Shown here: positions 12,056 through 24,700 of the stretch, one piece after another
How positions within the stretch are numbered: the first letter of the stretch is position 1
Layout of the letters: every line of letters starts with the position of its first letter
Source: Cylicocyclus nassatus
Taxonomy: Eukaryota; Nematoda; Chromadorea; Rhabditida; Strongylidae
DNA: 64,000 nucleotides
Direction of reading: 5' to 3'
Assembly (NCBI GenBank): GCA_958299035.1
Contig: CATQJL010000223.1
Coordinates: forward strand, 52,248,302-52,312,301
Program-made: the position numbers and the translations under genes
Notes under the pieces: generated by a model
Databases searched by the model: none
Seen by the model: the letters and a program-made list of their open reading frames with translations, nothing else
What the model was told of the DNA's origin: nothing

Positions 12056-14050
12056 TCATTGTAATAAAAGTGTAATGGTAACAATGTAACAATCTGACAA
12101 GGAAACCGTGTCGAGTCGAAGTGGCCTTTTCAAATGAGACCCATACTGCTTTGAAGGGCTTTAATCGGTGATTCCAAATCTGCTTTGCAAATCTGTCAAG
12201 CGCCTCTGGACGCCGAGTTATGCTCGTTTTTCAGGTCAAAAAATTGAACGCAAAACTGAAGCAAAATCGCCCAAATTTGCTCAAATGGTCCAGTGTCAAG
12301 TATCAGAGTTGTTTATGCAATGGATTCATTTTATTTAATACCAGTGCGTCACCTCTGCTTCGCAGAGGCTCGCACTGGCCCTACTCTATAGTTTTTGAGC
12401 AACATCTTCTCTTAAGGAAGGCAAAGTGTGGCACGCCCACAGCAGGTACTCTCTTTATGCATCCCATGGGTATCGTGCCGTGCGCGTCTGCGCGTCCATG
12501 CTTGTCCTCAGAGCTAAACAGCGCCTAAAACTGCTTTGAGCCTCCCCGGAAAATTCTGATCGTGGAGAATATGATGTAAACAACTTCATTGTGCGAGGCT
12601 TTCATGTAGAATCGGTAAAATTAGGGTGGAGAAACTTTTTGGTGAACGGTTAGTGTAATTTTGAATCCGTTTTATCAATGCGATGTTGGCAATTAGAACA
12701 ACAACAGATGCACATTACATTTCCAACCTAGAATATTTTCAGCTATTTAGTGAGTTTTTGAAAATCAACAACCAATTGAGTCATCTCTTTTTGACGCCAC
12801 TTTTGCACGAAATTAACTTTTTGCTATGTATCTGCATTGAATTCCAGGGCTTAGAAGATGTCCAAGTTAAAAGTCTTACAGTTACTGCAGACTCGCATTA
12901 GGATCTCGTTTGCCTCAAATACCTGGTGGATCCGTTTGACTCGCGATTTTCAACACGACCGAAACAGATTCGCTCACTTCTTTACATAATTAACCTGAGT
13001 GCTTCTGGCGTGCTATAGCCAAAAAATCAGCTCGAAATCTTGGCTGCAGCTTGCGCTATGAATTGCACTGTTTCGCAGAGGCTCGCTGTGTCCTACTCTG
13101 TACGCCTTACTCATTCATGCCTTATGATGGCATTGAAGCTCACCGAACGATGCCGAATATCACGAATAAAATGTAAACAACTACTCATTCCAAAAGTTTT
13201 TCCATGTGAGAACGGTAATTTTGAGAGGATGAAATTTTTCGCAGAAGAACAAATGCAAATTTCAATAGGTTCTTGAACTTTTTTCTGGCTAGGTAGTTGC
13301 TATAAGGACAATAACATCCTGAGCCACATCTCTGTGCAAAAATCTTCTCAAATGCTCAAGCAAAACCTTGGCAAATCGACCATCGAGTAATCAATACTTT
13401 TCGGCGTCGTTTTTATAAAGTAGTAGACTTTTGATCCCTTTTTTGGACCAAAGCCCATGGCTTGCACATTGAGATGCCAAGCACATCCACGACTTTGCAA
13501 AAAGTGGTGATATGGATCCGATTATGTGGGCCAAAAGCCAATTGGACCCGGCTGACGCGCAATTTCTGAGGGATCCACCTAACAGATCCTCTCGTGCTTT
13601 CGCATGGTGGACTTCTATGCTGGTAGCATGCGCTATGCAAAATTTGGGCTCAGGACGCCGGCTGGAACTCGCGCTATGAATTTCGTGACAGACAGATATT
13701 CAGACACACACACACACACACACAAAAACACGCAAACAACCCTTAGCCCGTTATTATAAGTTATGATGCTAATGCTTAACATTGCTTCATTTAAGGGCTT
13801 TGAAGATTGTAACAATCAATTTTGCCTAAATTTTGCGTTCATTTTTCGTTCCGAAGAACGGTCATAACTCGGCGTCCAGAGGCGCTTGGCAGATTTGGAA
13901 AGCAGATTTGGAATCATCGATTAATGCTCTTCAAAGCAGTGTGGGTCTCATCTGGAAAGGCCACTTCGACTCGACGCGGTTCCCTTGTAATATTACTGGA
14001 AAATGATGTCGCTTTATACTTTTCATTGCAATATTACACTAACAATGCCA
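12056..14050. mobile_element. Larger element with inverted ends and internal repeats
   Basis: An inverted pair of about 175-190 bp (about 12099-12275 and 13815-13990) carries a well-conserved block around GCCTCTGGACGCCGAGTTAT. Inside, a degenerate direct repeat is visible. A TTTCGCAGAGGCTCGC-type block at about 12358-12378 recurs at about 13071-13088, each followed by similar sequence. An (AC)n microsatellite lies at about 13705-13724. I see no transposase motif in the short frames. Outer ends are approximate. Confidence 0.55.
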
Positions 14051-14839
14051 GCTTTTTCGTATAATCTGGGAGTCATTATGTTTCACTGGAGTATAACTCT
14101 TTCAATTTTACTGTAGTTTTACAGTAACGAAAAAGATACTTTTGGGACACCATGAATGTGCTGGTAAACCAAATAGGGGGTGAATAAATTACAATTCGGT
14201 GATTAGTTTTGAATGTTTAAACTGAACTTCTGAATCGAAAGAGGTTGAACTTCTAAAGAGGATTGAAGTTAAAACCGTTTAGGATGGCCAGCTTTACAGC
14301 TCACCTAGAAAGTGGTAAAAGTCCCTAAATCCAGCAGATTTTGTTTACATTTTTCTGAGCCAGATCCCTTATCCTATTAAAACTTCATAAACCAAAGTGA
14401 CGCGACGAAATTTCCTTCATCAAGTAAAAACTCTTGGTGATGGGTTGACGTTGTTGCCTAGTTGAAATTGTTATTGCAGAGTATTTTCGATTCGTAGAAG
14501 ATCTGCATTGCTTTGCCTAGCTCACACTTGACCGTTATTTTACAAACTCCATATTTTTCATTCCTCCAGCCTTATATCGCATAGAAAAGGCGGTCAAAGT
14601 TGATTTTTGGGAACTCTTTTTGTTCTAAACTCTAGTGGTTTTAAGTTCAACTTTATGAGTGCTAGCATTCAATGTAAATTTTTCCAAACTTGAACAAAAA
14701 AAATCTTGAATCAGTCGGCATGCAGTGCCTACGGTGTTTTGTGCCAGTATAATCAACTAAATCCAGGAAATAAACGACTTTGAGGCCATCCAAGCTAAAC
14801 TGCGGATTAGTTTCTCCCTAAGCAGCGTTTAGCGAATGC

Positions 14840-15600
14840 AATGATTATTGTGTGTTCCTTATGAAAAGAGTCAGAGTCGCCTTGACCCGCGAGAAATTGA
14901 TGAAAGACCCCAACGTTTCCAGCGGAAAAGTCATTACGAATTGGGTTGGCGGCGCTACATAGCAAACATAACTCGTCCGATATATCGAAAACGCTTTTGC
15001 GGCTCTACAGCTGACTGGCTTTGTAATGCGGTCATTCCGAATAGCTGCTGGGTCGCGGCGAATGCGAACGATAGCCATTCCATCCATGCGGGATTCGTTT
15101 CGATTCTATGGATTTCGCTTTTTTGGGATTGGACTCGCATTACGAGAATTCCTGGAAACGACGCTTTCGGAACGTTTTATGGCGGATCGAACGTAAGCGC
15201 GCAGCGATTCATTCGTTACGTAAGGACGCTAAAAAGCGAAAATGCTCGGATGCAATTTGTTCCATTTGTTCGCAGATCTTTTCTTCTCTCATCGTAGCTG
15301 CAATGAAAATTTCGGCAGCGATCATTAGAGCGCAACAGATTCGGAGAGATTGCTACCGTATATTCATAAGCCAAAGTGGAGACTTCTCAAAAAAACATCT
15401 TTTAGCAGAAAACGTATCAAAAGTAACTATCACTTTTCTGAATATAAGTTACTTAGGAAACAATGTTTTTACCCTCCTTATTTATGCACAAGAATTGACA
15501 ACAGAAGCTGTGATTGTATGGCTGAAGCTCATCGAAAGGCCTCCTGGAGATTTCCATTTTAGTGCATTCAACCACACTTGATAATAGCCACAGGCAACCT
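14840..15600. other. Unassigned segment with overlapping open frames
   Basis: Two overlapping + strand frames (14848-15297, 149 codons, and 15108-15581, 157 codons) lie in a stretch slightly richer in GC. Neither shows a motif I recognise. They overlap in different phases, as decayed coding or chance frames would. It could be the remnant of a transposon-encoded protein; no function is proposed. Confidence 0.2.
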
Positions 15601-15623
15601 ATCAAACTAATTAGAGAATGATA

Positions 15624-17166
15624 CAGTGCTGAACATAATTATAGAGACACTCTAGAAATCGTCGTAATTCTCGTTCTTGTCAGTGAATCTGTCTGAAACT
15701 TTGCTGTATGGTGCGCACGTAAGCCTACCATAACTCCTCGGAACGGCTTCCAATCCCGTTGATTTCGAACAGAGAAAAATGGAAAAATTCGAAAAAGCCT
15801 GTTTTGCAAGCTGGACATAATTATAAGGACACCTGGCCTTTTTTAACATTATCGCATTCTTTGACTCCCAAATTTTTTTGTAGAGTTACATCCCAGAATA
15901 TGAAACTTTTGCAGCACCTAGGACCTGTCATGCTACTCAAGGAAAGATGATCGTTGCATTTTTCGCTTCCAAAGGCATCAGAAGTCAAACTGCGTCAACA
16001 AACAGCTGGTTTGAGGAGTTTTCAGGCCCGCGTTCATTTCAAATGACAGCCCTAGAATACACTTAGCCTTTTTGATAGATAAGGTGAAGAGCGCTTTCGT
16101 AAACTCCGCGTAATCGCTGATATTGACAATCAGACTCCAACCTCACCATAGGGTTGTCGCGCTTTTGCTCCACAAAACTTGATTTTCAAGTTACAGAAAA
16201 CGCTGCAATGTAGCCACAACAATACAAGTATAACAATAAACCTGTGTGCCTAGTCAGGAAAAAATTTGGTTGCACATTCTGGTTCAGCCGCAGTTGTCAT
16301 CCGTTGAGAGTTGAGTCAAGCACCCTGCACAATCATATCCAACTCAAATCAAGAAATCGTACAGGAGACCGTTTGAAACTTCAAAATCTTGCTAATCTCA
16401 GCTACCGCGCAAAATGCGACATGAAACAGAGAATAAAGTAGTGAGATTTGTGATTATGTTGAATCTACTGCTCTAAAATTTTCGTTGAAAGTATTTCAGA
16501 TCTAAATGGCAACTGCAGCACTAGAAAAAATCTAAAAGTTGTTGCAAAAGATGCATTTCCATGTAGACAATGTAATAAATCGAGTCCATCACTTCACGAA
16601 CATTGGAAATCGAGTTTTGTAGCGCAAAAGCGCGACAACCCTATGGTGAGGTTGGAGTCTGATTGTCAATATCAGCGATTACGCGGAGTTTACGAAAGCG
16701 CTCTTACCTTATCTATCAAAAAGGCTAAGTGTATTCTAGGGCTGTCATTTGAAATGAACGCGAGCTTGAAAACTCCTCAAACCAGCTGTTTGTTGACGCG
16801 TTTGACTTCTGATGCCTTTGGAAACGAAAAATGCAACGATCATCTTTCCTTGAGTAGCATGACAGGTCCTAGGTGCTGCAAAAGTTTCATATTCTGGGAT
16901 GTAACTTTACAAAAAAATTTGGGAGTCAAGGAATGCGATAATGTTTAAAAAGGCCAGGTGTCCTTATAATTATGTCCAGCTTGAAAAACAGGCTTTTTCG
17001 AATTTTTCCATTTTTCTCCGTTCGAAATCAACGGGATTGGAAGCCGTTCTGAGGAGTTATGGTAGGCTTACATGCGCACCATACAGCAAAGTTTCAGACA
17101 GATTCGTTGAGAAGAATGAAAATTACGACGATTTCTAAAGTGTCTCTATAATTATGTCCAGCACTG
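15624..17166. mobile_element. Tc1/mariner element with long IR/DR-type arms
   Basis: The element is 1,543 bp and flanked by TA (15622-15623 and 17167-17168). Its ends are CAGTGCTGAACATAATTATA on the left and the inverse, with CTGGACATAATTATAGAGAC, on the right. The arms (about 15624-16185 and 16605-17166) are near-perfect inverted copies. Each arm carries the terminal motif twice in the same direction, at 15629 and 15811 on the left, with matching sites on the right. This is the IR/DR layout known from some Tc1-like transposons. A 65-codon frame is mirrored in both arms (15652-15849 - and 16941-17138 +) but resembles no transposase. The 420-bp centre is non-coding. Confidence 0.85.
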
Positions 17167-17168
17167 TA

Positions 17169-17724
17169 TTAGGTCGTAAAGAAAGTTCTGCCAATTCTTT
17201 TCATAATTACCAAAAATGAATGTGAAAGCAAGGGGATGGTTTGAGTTGTGTTCTTAGTGTGCGATGGCCCCAGCTACCCAACATGCTATTCATTTCGAAA
17301 AATGATGATCACTAGGAAAAAAATAAAAAAGGAGAAAAACCCGTTGCGCTTAGGTCTGCGAAAAGGCACACTTTTCAGAATATGGATGCGCAGAAGTTCC
17401 CAAAGCTTTATTTGAAAATCCATTTTATACCCTCTATATTGGCTAGATGAAGCGCTATCCGACTATTACTTGCCCCGGTACCTGGACCTTTTGCAAACAA
17501 GAAATAACTCATTGAAATCAAGGGCTAAAAAATCGAACTCGCCACTTGTTTTGAAAACGCAGCCTGCGCGCTATTGAAAAAGAGCATCCATGACGTACTT
17601 AATCAAGCCTAAGGTTATCAGTACATATGGCCGAATTATCGCTGAATGACAGCTACTCATGATGAAGATATAAATAAAACAATTTAGCTCAAGGTCTATT
17701 GGCAGAACTTTCTTTACAAACTAA
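17169..17724. mobile_element. mariner-like MITE abutting the preceding element
   Basis: The ends are TTAGGTCGTAAAGAAAGTTC and its inverse with minor changes (GAACTTTCTTTACAAACTAA). These resemble mariner terminal repeats. The left flank is the TA at 17167-17168, which is also the right target duplication of the neighbouring Tc1-like element. The right flank is TG, probably a mutated TA. At 556 bp with no long frame, it is non-autonomous. Confidence 0.7.
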
Positions 17725-18595
17725 TGTATTCTCTTCTTGAAACAATGTAGCAAAATGTTAGATCCCCTTGTAACAGTGCCCTCTAGGGCGACCAGTTTAT
17801 TTTTGGAATTTTTTTGCTATTTCATGATGCCAAATGATACAACCGCGGTCCTTACAGCCAAGTTCAGTGACTCAGACTTTTCGCCAGATTCAGCTCGCAT
17901 CGTCAGCTTTTCCAATATGAATTGAAGCAGATAAAGGAGGGTCCTTGCTTATACATAGTACTAAATTCCATGGTATGTACACCATCGTGATAGGATTAGA
18001 TTGCGATGGGCATAGTGGTTGAATATCTTGATTTGAGACATCTGAAGTTGACCCCTACAGCGCGTTACCGTACCCCAGATATTGCGAGAACACAATGAAG
18101 TGAGTATATGAGCGAGCTGAAAATCTTTTTGCTAAGTTTCTTGCTTCTTAGAGTCTCTACGAGATACTGAAAGACGATTCGGTTGGCATTTTTCTTCAGA
18201 AATTCTAGTCTCCCCCATAAAAATTGGTGGCACTAGGAATTGTTAAATATTAAATATGCTAAAAGACTTCTGACTTCTGATGTTCATGTTATTCATGACA
18301 TGCTTATCAAAACCAACATCAATCCTTGTAACAAGGAAGTGAATTTGTACTTCTCGTGGATGTCGGGGAATGATAAATGGAGATGGCAACAGAAATCGCT
18401 CGCGCTGTATCTTTTGAGGTATTCCACGAAACCGTTGACATTTTCAAGACATTTCTTCATGGGTGTGGCCCGGAAGAGAAAAAAAAATCCGTACGCGAGG
18501 CTGTTTTGGGTACCTCCTAATTCCATTCTGTTCTTATGGTTTTTTTTTCTTGGAAAAGGTATAAGTGCAAATTGCGGACTTGTAATTAGACAGAA
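17725..18595. other. Intergenic, nothing recognised
   Basis: Overlapping frames at 18240-18695 (+) and 18293-18679 (-) lie on opposite strands of the same DNA and run into the next transposon end. They have no family similarity I can see and are treated as chance. Confidence 0.35.
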
Positions 18596-18597
18596 TA

Positions 18598-19296
18598 CAG
18601 GGTGTTTGTATGTATACACTGTTAACCACAACCCCAAAAGTATGTATAACTGTTTGATCGTTGATATCTCTCTTCCCAAAAAGTCTTTTGCCTAACTTCA
18701 GGTACCAGTTTGTAGAGCTGGCTTTAACTTAGACTTAAAGTACGGAGCAAACTACCGATCCTCCTTCATCACTGTAAGATAACGGTAGGAATATTTGGTC
18801 TACAGCGTCATCGTAGATTGATCATGTTTCGAAAGAAGTCTCCAAAAATTCTGAAAAATGGAGTATCAGGTAATTTACGCACGCTGATTTCATTACTCAA
18901 TTTTTCAAGAGTTTGTAAAGCTTTCTAAATGGTGTATTCACAATTTGAAGCATTGTATGGACAGCTATTGCGGTTTATCTGGCATAAGTTATTAAGCATC
19001 GTGGTGAAATGCAAAGTTTGTATTTTGTTTTAGCGACTCTAAATAGCCTATTATAAGAGTTTCCAGGTTGTTCGGTTTGCTCTCTGAGGCGAAATAGGGC
19101 ACTCAATGCCTTAGAACCCTTCTCGAATTTCCTACCATAATCCTAGAGTAATGAGGAAAGGTCGGTGATTCGCTCCTTGCTATAAATCTAAGTTGAAGCC
19201 AGCTCTACAAAATGGTACCTGCAGGAATGCGGAAGAATTCTACGGAAGAGAGATATCAACGATCAAACAGTGTATACATACTTTTGGGACAATCTG
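18598..19296. mobile_element. Tc1/mariner-like MITE
   Basis: The 699-bp unit is flanked by TA at 18596-18597 and 19297-19298. Terminal inverted repeats of about 150 bp include an identical block containing CTGTTTGATCGTTGATATCT. The outer ends read CAGGGTGTTTGTATG and (inverted) CAGATTGTCCCAAAAGTATG. The centre has no coding potential. Confidence 0.75.
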
Positions 19297-19298
19297 TA

Positions 19299-21383
19299 TA
19301 TCACATTTGGCCGATGTGATCAGTGAACAGGGAAGGGAGTTTTCTTATGTGTACATTAGCTACACATAACACCGTAAATGGACTAGAACACCTGAGTTCA
19401 CACCACGATAGTCACAAAAATCAGAATATGGAGTTTTTTTTTTAACGTGTTACACCTGCTAACATTGGTATGTAATTAACTGATTTGGTATAAATGTTTG
19501 GAGGGCAAGCGTTAGACGACAAAACGTGAAAAAAGCAAGCAACGTAAATCCCGTAACTCAAAACTATGCACCATTTTTTTCATTGACTTCGGGTTATGTA
19601 TCGGCCCCGACCCCCACCCCCCCCCCCCCCTGTTTTTGGCGGAGGAGACGTTTTGCACGGGGAGTTTTTTGGGGTCCAAAAATTTGGGTTTGTCGCCTAA
19701 CGCCCCACACCCTAAACGTTTTATATCCAAAAATGCTCGGCATCACTTACCTTAGTGATTCTTCAGGCCTATTTTTCTCTTCTCAAAAACCTATCTTGGG
19801 CCTAGAAATTTGAATCGAAGTTTTTTCTAACTTCCAACAATCCAAATCGTTTTCTGCTTTTGTCTTCTCTACTTTTTCCGTTCACTCTTTCATATTTCGG
19901 GCCTTCTAAGACTGCTACTATTGAACGTTTGCGCGTCATTATATTATCTTCAGGCCAAATTTCTTGAGATAGTTTGATTTTCCCACTAAAAGTGGTAGGA
20001 ATGTGGACTTTTTAAAATTTCGGCACAAATTAGGGCTTCGCCCACCAAAGGGCTGTCATGCGATCACATACCATCTCAAAGAATTCAATGTCGAAAACTA
20101 TATGATCTGATATCGAAGCGACGGCAATGTTATCATCTAGTGTGATCATCGGTCTTGCAGCATACTGGGTTTCACGCTGTAAAATTCAACTTGAACTAGA
20201 TCAATTTGGCGAATAATCAGGTTGAAGGACTTGCAAAGTCAAATTACCCGTTTGGAATCTGCAGCTCAAGATTCACAGATTTAGTTGAGGTTTACTAAGT
20301 AATCCTTGGCATTATAAGCTAACAAGTATAAAAAGACACTGCAGTTGTGCAGAATTACGTGAGTAAGAGTTAGTTCTTGTTAGTCACTCATCTTTGATGC
20401 TGAATGATATTCTGAAAGGTTCTTCTACATACATCATAGATTAGAGACTGCAGCTTGAACTGGAAAAGTAACTGGATTTTCTGCACCTAGAGTCCCTAAT
20501 ATAGGCTACGTATAGGAAGATTAGAGGGTAGGTTGAGCAAAATCTTATTTTCACCTAATTCAGAAAATTTTTTTTCAAAAATTTACCTGAGACAAAAATA
20601 CAAAAATTTCCCCGGCAATCCTTTGCATTTGTATCATTCGGGTGCCGCATAGTTTTTCACTAAAAAATTCTTGCGAAATGCCTTAGAATGTTCAACATTC
20701 TAACATTTTATACTCACTTTATCGCAGTTTACACTTGCTGGATTTATTACCTCTGAAAATTATGTTCCAAAGCACACGAAAGCCAAAATCTCAACATATA
20801 ATGACCTCAAACTTGAAGACCAAAAATCGGGTTCAGTAACATTTGATGTGAAAAAAAAGCTGAAAATGACGTGATTTCGTTGAAGCTGAATAATATAACT
20901 CCTTTTGATTTTCGCAAGACTTACGGTTTCACTAATTTTGTTTTTTCATCCAAGATCACTATGATTTGATCCTTTATAACAGACTATAACTGATATAGTG
21001 TGGTTCTGGAAAGAATTTTTAGTGATCCAACTTGAGCTCATATTTTCGCTCAGCTCAGCTCGCATTTTCATTTTTCTGCATTTATCGAATTTTTATGTCC
21101 TTATTCATTTGATATTTTTGGTTTCATCGAACGAATCCCCTGGCTTCCCTTTGCTAGTCATAACTTCCTGGAAGTCAACTATTCTAGCTTTTAGCAAGAA
21201 ATCTTTGCCCCTGTGATTATCTCATTCTCGGGAAGGATTAATCGGAACAGCGTTCTATAGCTCCAAAAAGTTTTAGAGCAACGGAATAAGCTGAAAATCC
21301 TCACTCTCAATCACATCTTTCCAGTTGATCTCAATTTAACGTTTTTCGAACTTTGCTCATGTGCGAGGATTTTCACTTTCACG
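19299..21383. other. Intergenic region upstream of the 74-aa protein gene
   Basis: No supported gene. A homopolymeric C tract lies near 19608-19630. The last few hundred bases are AT-rich and presumably include the promoter of the gene starting at 21384, but I cannot point to a specific element. Confidence 0.35.
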
Positions 21384-21702
21384 ATGAGCGATGCGATGGA
21401 AAGAATACAGCAGAAGTTTGCAAAGAAAAAGGAGGACGAGGCTTATAGACATCACCAGAAGTAAGGAAGCAACCAGATCTGTAGGATTCGATCTTAGTTG
21501 GTCTTTTTAGCTACATCAAATGGAAACTTGAGTATGCTGAAGCTGAGCAAAGAGCCCGCGAGTTCAAAGCTTATTGGGAAAGGAGAGCACAAGACGATCG
21601 TGACCTATGGAGGGATAAGTTGAGTCCTCAACCCTTCCCTTTTTTGTTTTATTTTCCCGCAGAAGGATAGTTTCCCAGTTGATGCGCGAGCGCTTGACCT
21701 GA
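21384..21702 (+). CDS. Small highly charged protein of unknown function (74 aa)
   Basis: Exons 21384-21460, 21511-21618 and 21663-21702 join in frame with a TGA stop. Their introns are 50 and 44 bp, typical for worms. The product starts MSDAMERIQQKFAKKKEDEA and ends RDKRIVSQLMRERLT. It is almost entirely charged and probably one long helix, with several aromatic residues (YIKWKLEYAEAE, FKAYWERRAQ). No signal peptide or membrane segment. I do not recognise the family. It resembles small helical accessory subunits of organelle complexes only in general character. It is followed after about 64 nt by a trans-splice-like acceptor for the acyl-CoA-binding protein gene. Reading through the second intron gives a different 3' end (TAG near 21668), but the spliced form is preferred because the donor, acceptor and phase all fit. 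Confidence 0.6.
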
Positions 21703-21760
21703 CCACAAAGGTCAGCGGCAATTTGCTTGCTCAACAAATATTGTCTTTTCATCTTGTCTT

Positions 21761-21766
21761 GACTAG
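21761..21766 (+). promoter_or_regulatory. Candidate SL2-type trans-splice site
   Basis: GACTAG after a T-rich run lies 64 nt past the upstream stop codon and 30 nt before the ATG at 21796. No in-frame cis-splice joins the upstream gene to this point: the phases differ by one. No AATAAA lies between the genes. Spacing of this order is what C. elegans operons show between cistrons. Confidence 0.55.
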
Positions 21767-21795
21767 CGGTAAACCGAATAAACAACGACAAAGTG

Positions 21796-24700
21796 ATGCC
21801 GAGTCAACAGCGGCCACAACTGTCATTCCAGGACTTTGCCAATGCCGTCGACAAGATGAGCCGAGCCGGCTATAAAGGCCAATATGGCCATCATGACGTT
21901 CCAGAAGAAGATAAGATAAAACTCGATGCTCTCTACATGCAAGCCACCACTGGAGATTACGGTAGGTGCTCGGGAACATTGGTCAGCGACCACATCCTTG
22001 TTTAGCCACATTTGGCCGAATCGGTAAAAGTAGGTGGTGAATGTGTTATTTGAAGTTCCAAAAAGCTGCAGTGACTGCGCTGCCGTTTTATGCTCAAAAA
22101 AAAAAAGTTCTTAGCTGCAAAATAAGCACCCTTACTTGACATGTGACAAGATCCAAACTTCGATTATGGCAAGTTAGTCGCAGAACTCAGCACTTGGGCC
22201 TTCAACCTCGGAGTGGGTGCAAATACAGACGAACTTGGCTTTCTGATATGCGCAGAAATAGAGATTCAGCACCACTAAGCGCTTACGGCAGTCTTCTAAA
22301 AAATGGGATGCCTGAGTGCAAGAAGTGCCCAATTACGCTCACGGTCACAATCCAGTTCGTATGGAAAAACTTTCATGTCGGAACATAGGTCTTATTTTTT
22401 TGTTTCTTGAAAAATTCTGGAAACTTCGGCAACCATTGGTGTTATTCCCATCTTTTCGGACACGAATTAGATCAGAACAATATGAGGGCAGCTCCGTAAC
22501 AGCACTTCGACCGTTCTTACTCATCGAGTTATCTCATTTTTCTCTTTTATCTTCCACATGGATAAGGGAGCATCAGTGCCTTTGAAGGCAATTTGGGGTC
22601 TTTGCCTTTCAGCAGCGAAGTAGGGCAATTGAATATCAAATAATAGTAAGAGTTTAGCGTAAAGAAAGTTCCCAATGCGCTCTCAAAATGATCACAAACT
22701 TTATAGAGCCTTCAGTGGAAAATCTAGACCCTCCCAAGAAGTCCACTAAAATCTCATGAATTACTTGAACCGGAAGGACACAATGCTTATGTTTTTATCC
22801 AACTCATAAAATGCTTCAAGCTGCTATCGTCTCGTACTTGTTAAGCTCTGTTACTCAGAACTAGCCTAACTGGGTAGCCTCAAAATACCTTTCTTACAAG
22901 GGGATGATACTTAGTGGCCGTGGCCATTCTAGATGGGGCGTATACCGCAAGATGCATCTCGAGACCCTAATTCAAATCTGCTTTCGCTATCTCGAAATGG
23001 TTCTCTGGAGGAAGATATGAACTTTTTTTGAAAAAAATTTGAACATTCCCGTATAGATGAAATTAAGTATCGGTTTGATTTACTGCTTGATGCTACGGAA
23101 CAAAATCTTGGGCAGAAAACTACGATACCGCTCACAGAATGTGCAAAATTTCCGTGAATGTCGCGAAATTCCGCGGAATTCCCGGAATTTCGCGACATTC
23201 ATGGAAATTTTGCACATTCTGTGAGCAGTATTGTATTGTGCGTAAACTAAGTAATCCAAATTTAGCAGGGAAAAAGGCGAAAACTTGCGTCAATGATTCT
23301 GTGCCTTCATAATAGTCCATTTTTTCTTGAAAAATTATAACTCTGGCTAGATAATCGTTTCGCAGATATGGACAACAAATTTTGAACCAGTAGTTAAGGG
23401 CGCAACTAACGATGTGTACATCGTCATAAATGGCTACTATCACCAAGTATCCTTCCCTTGTTAGCACACTAATCGTAAGTCAAATAAAAGGTAAAGAACC
23501 CCAAAGCCAGATAGAGAATTTGAATTGCTTCTGCTGATTATTCCAACTTGTTGATGACGTCCACCTTCAACAGGTTCTCGTTCGCAAATTGAAGGATATA
23601 TCCACAAAAACTTTCGCTCAATTTCCAGCTTTTCGAGTTCGAGCGCATTCTAGCCGACTTTTTGATAATAGCGAAGAATTTTATCTCAATCTTCGTCTTT
23701 CCAAAGCCGACCTTGCTATTCATCCACCATCCAACTGGTTCTTTCTAGTTGAATGACACAAATCTTCAATAGAATTGCTAATGCTTCGTTGAACTTTTGG
23801 ATGCCTTCATCGTCTACTTTCAATAAAAAGGAAGTTGTGGAAGATGCTCAAATTGGGTTTTCAACCTTTGATTTTTCAGTCTAACGGTGCATTTTGGTCA
23901 GCATGTGTAGCTTCAATAGGATTCTGAGACCACAAAACGGCATTATTTCCGAGAAGCCCAAGATCTTTGGTTAGTAAGGCTATTGGCATTTTAGGAGGAT
24001 GTCATAGATGCTCTCTAGCCTTTACATGTAGCAAATGAGGATGAAATGATGAACAGCCAAAGTTTGAAAAGTGCTTAACTATTTGCTGATTTTGGTAGAT
24101 TTCGCGGCTTAAGGCCGAAAATCGCGGATGGAACTTTTGAAAAAGCACAACGGTTGAACTGCTAGGAGCTCATAAAGCTTTTTTTTATTGTAACAAGCAA
24201 TTTTTGCGATTTTAAGTTGAGCGAAGCTTCTAAATATATTCGGCTAGGATGCGTTGGGTGTTTCAAACTGAGGTGATATGGCCTCAGCAATCTATTTCGT
24301 GATTACCGTAATCCGCCCTTCCAGCTCTTCTCCCCCTTCCTTTATCAATACAAATCTTGATTTGATGACTTCCTACATAACAGACTGTCAACTCAAATCT
24401 TGGCACAGAAATTAGAACATAGTTAATCGTGGTGGGTCGTCCTGGTACAAAGTGGGGCGACCTTAGTATGCATACCAGATTGTCTAGACCATGTGACCAC
24501 TACTTGAACACATGTTATTCTGAACTTCGTGCTTGTTATGGCTTTGGAAATGCTACTGACATGATGAATGACATGTTTACGTTTAATGCTTGTCTGACCC
24601 CAATAATCCTAGTGATTTTCGGGTGTATAGCACCGTTCACAAATCATCGAAAAAGTCACCGAGCTCTACTGCAGTTCACCGAAATCCGCGTCGCATACCT

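Noticed and set aside
14848..15581. Overlapping 149- and 157-codon frames
   Set aside because: They overlap in different phases, carry no motif and sit between transposons; kept only as an unassigned segment.
15652..17138. Mirrored 65-codon frames as possible genes
   Set aside because: They exist because the two transposon arms are inverted copies; neither resembles a transposase.
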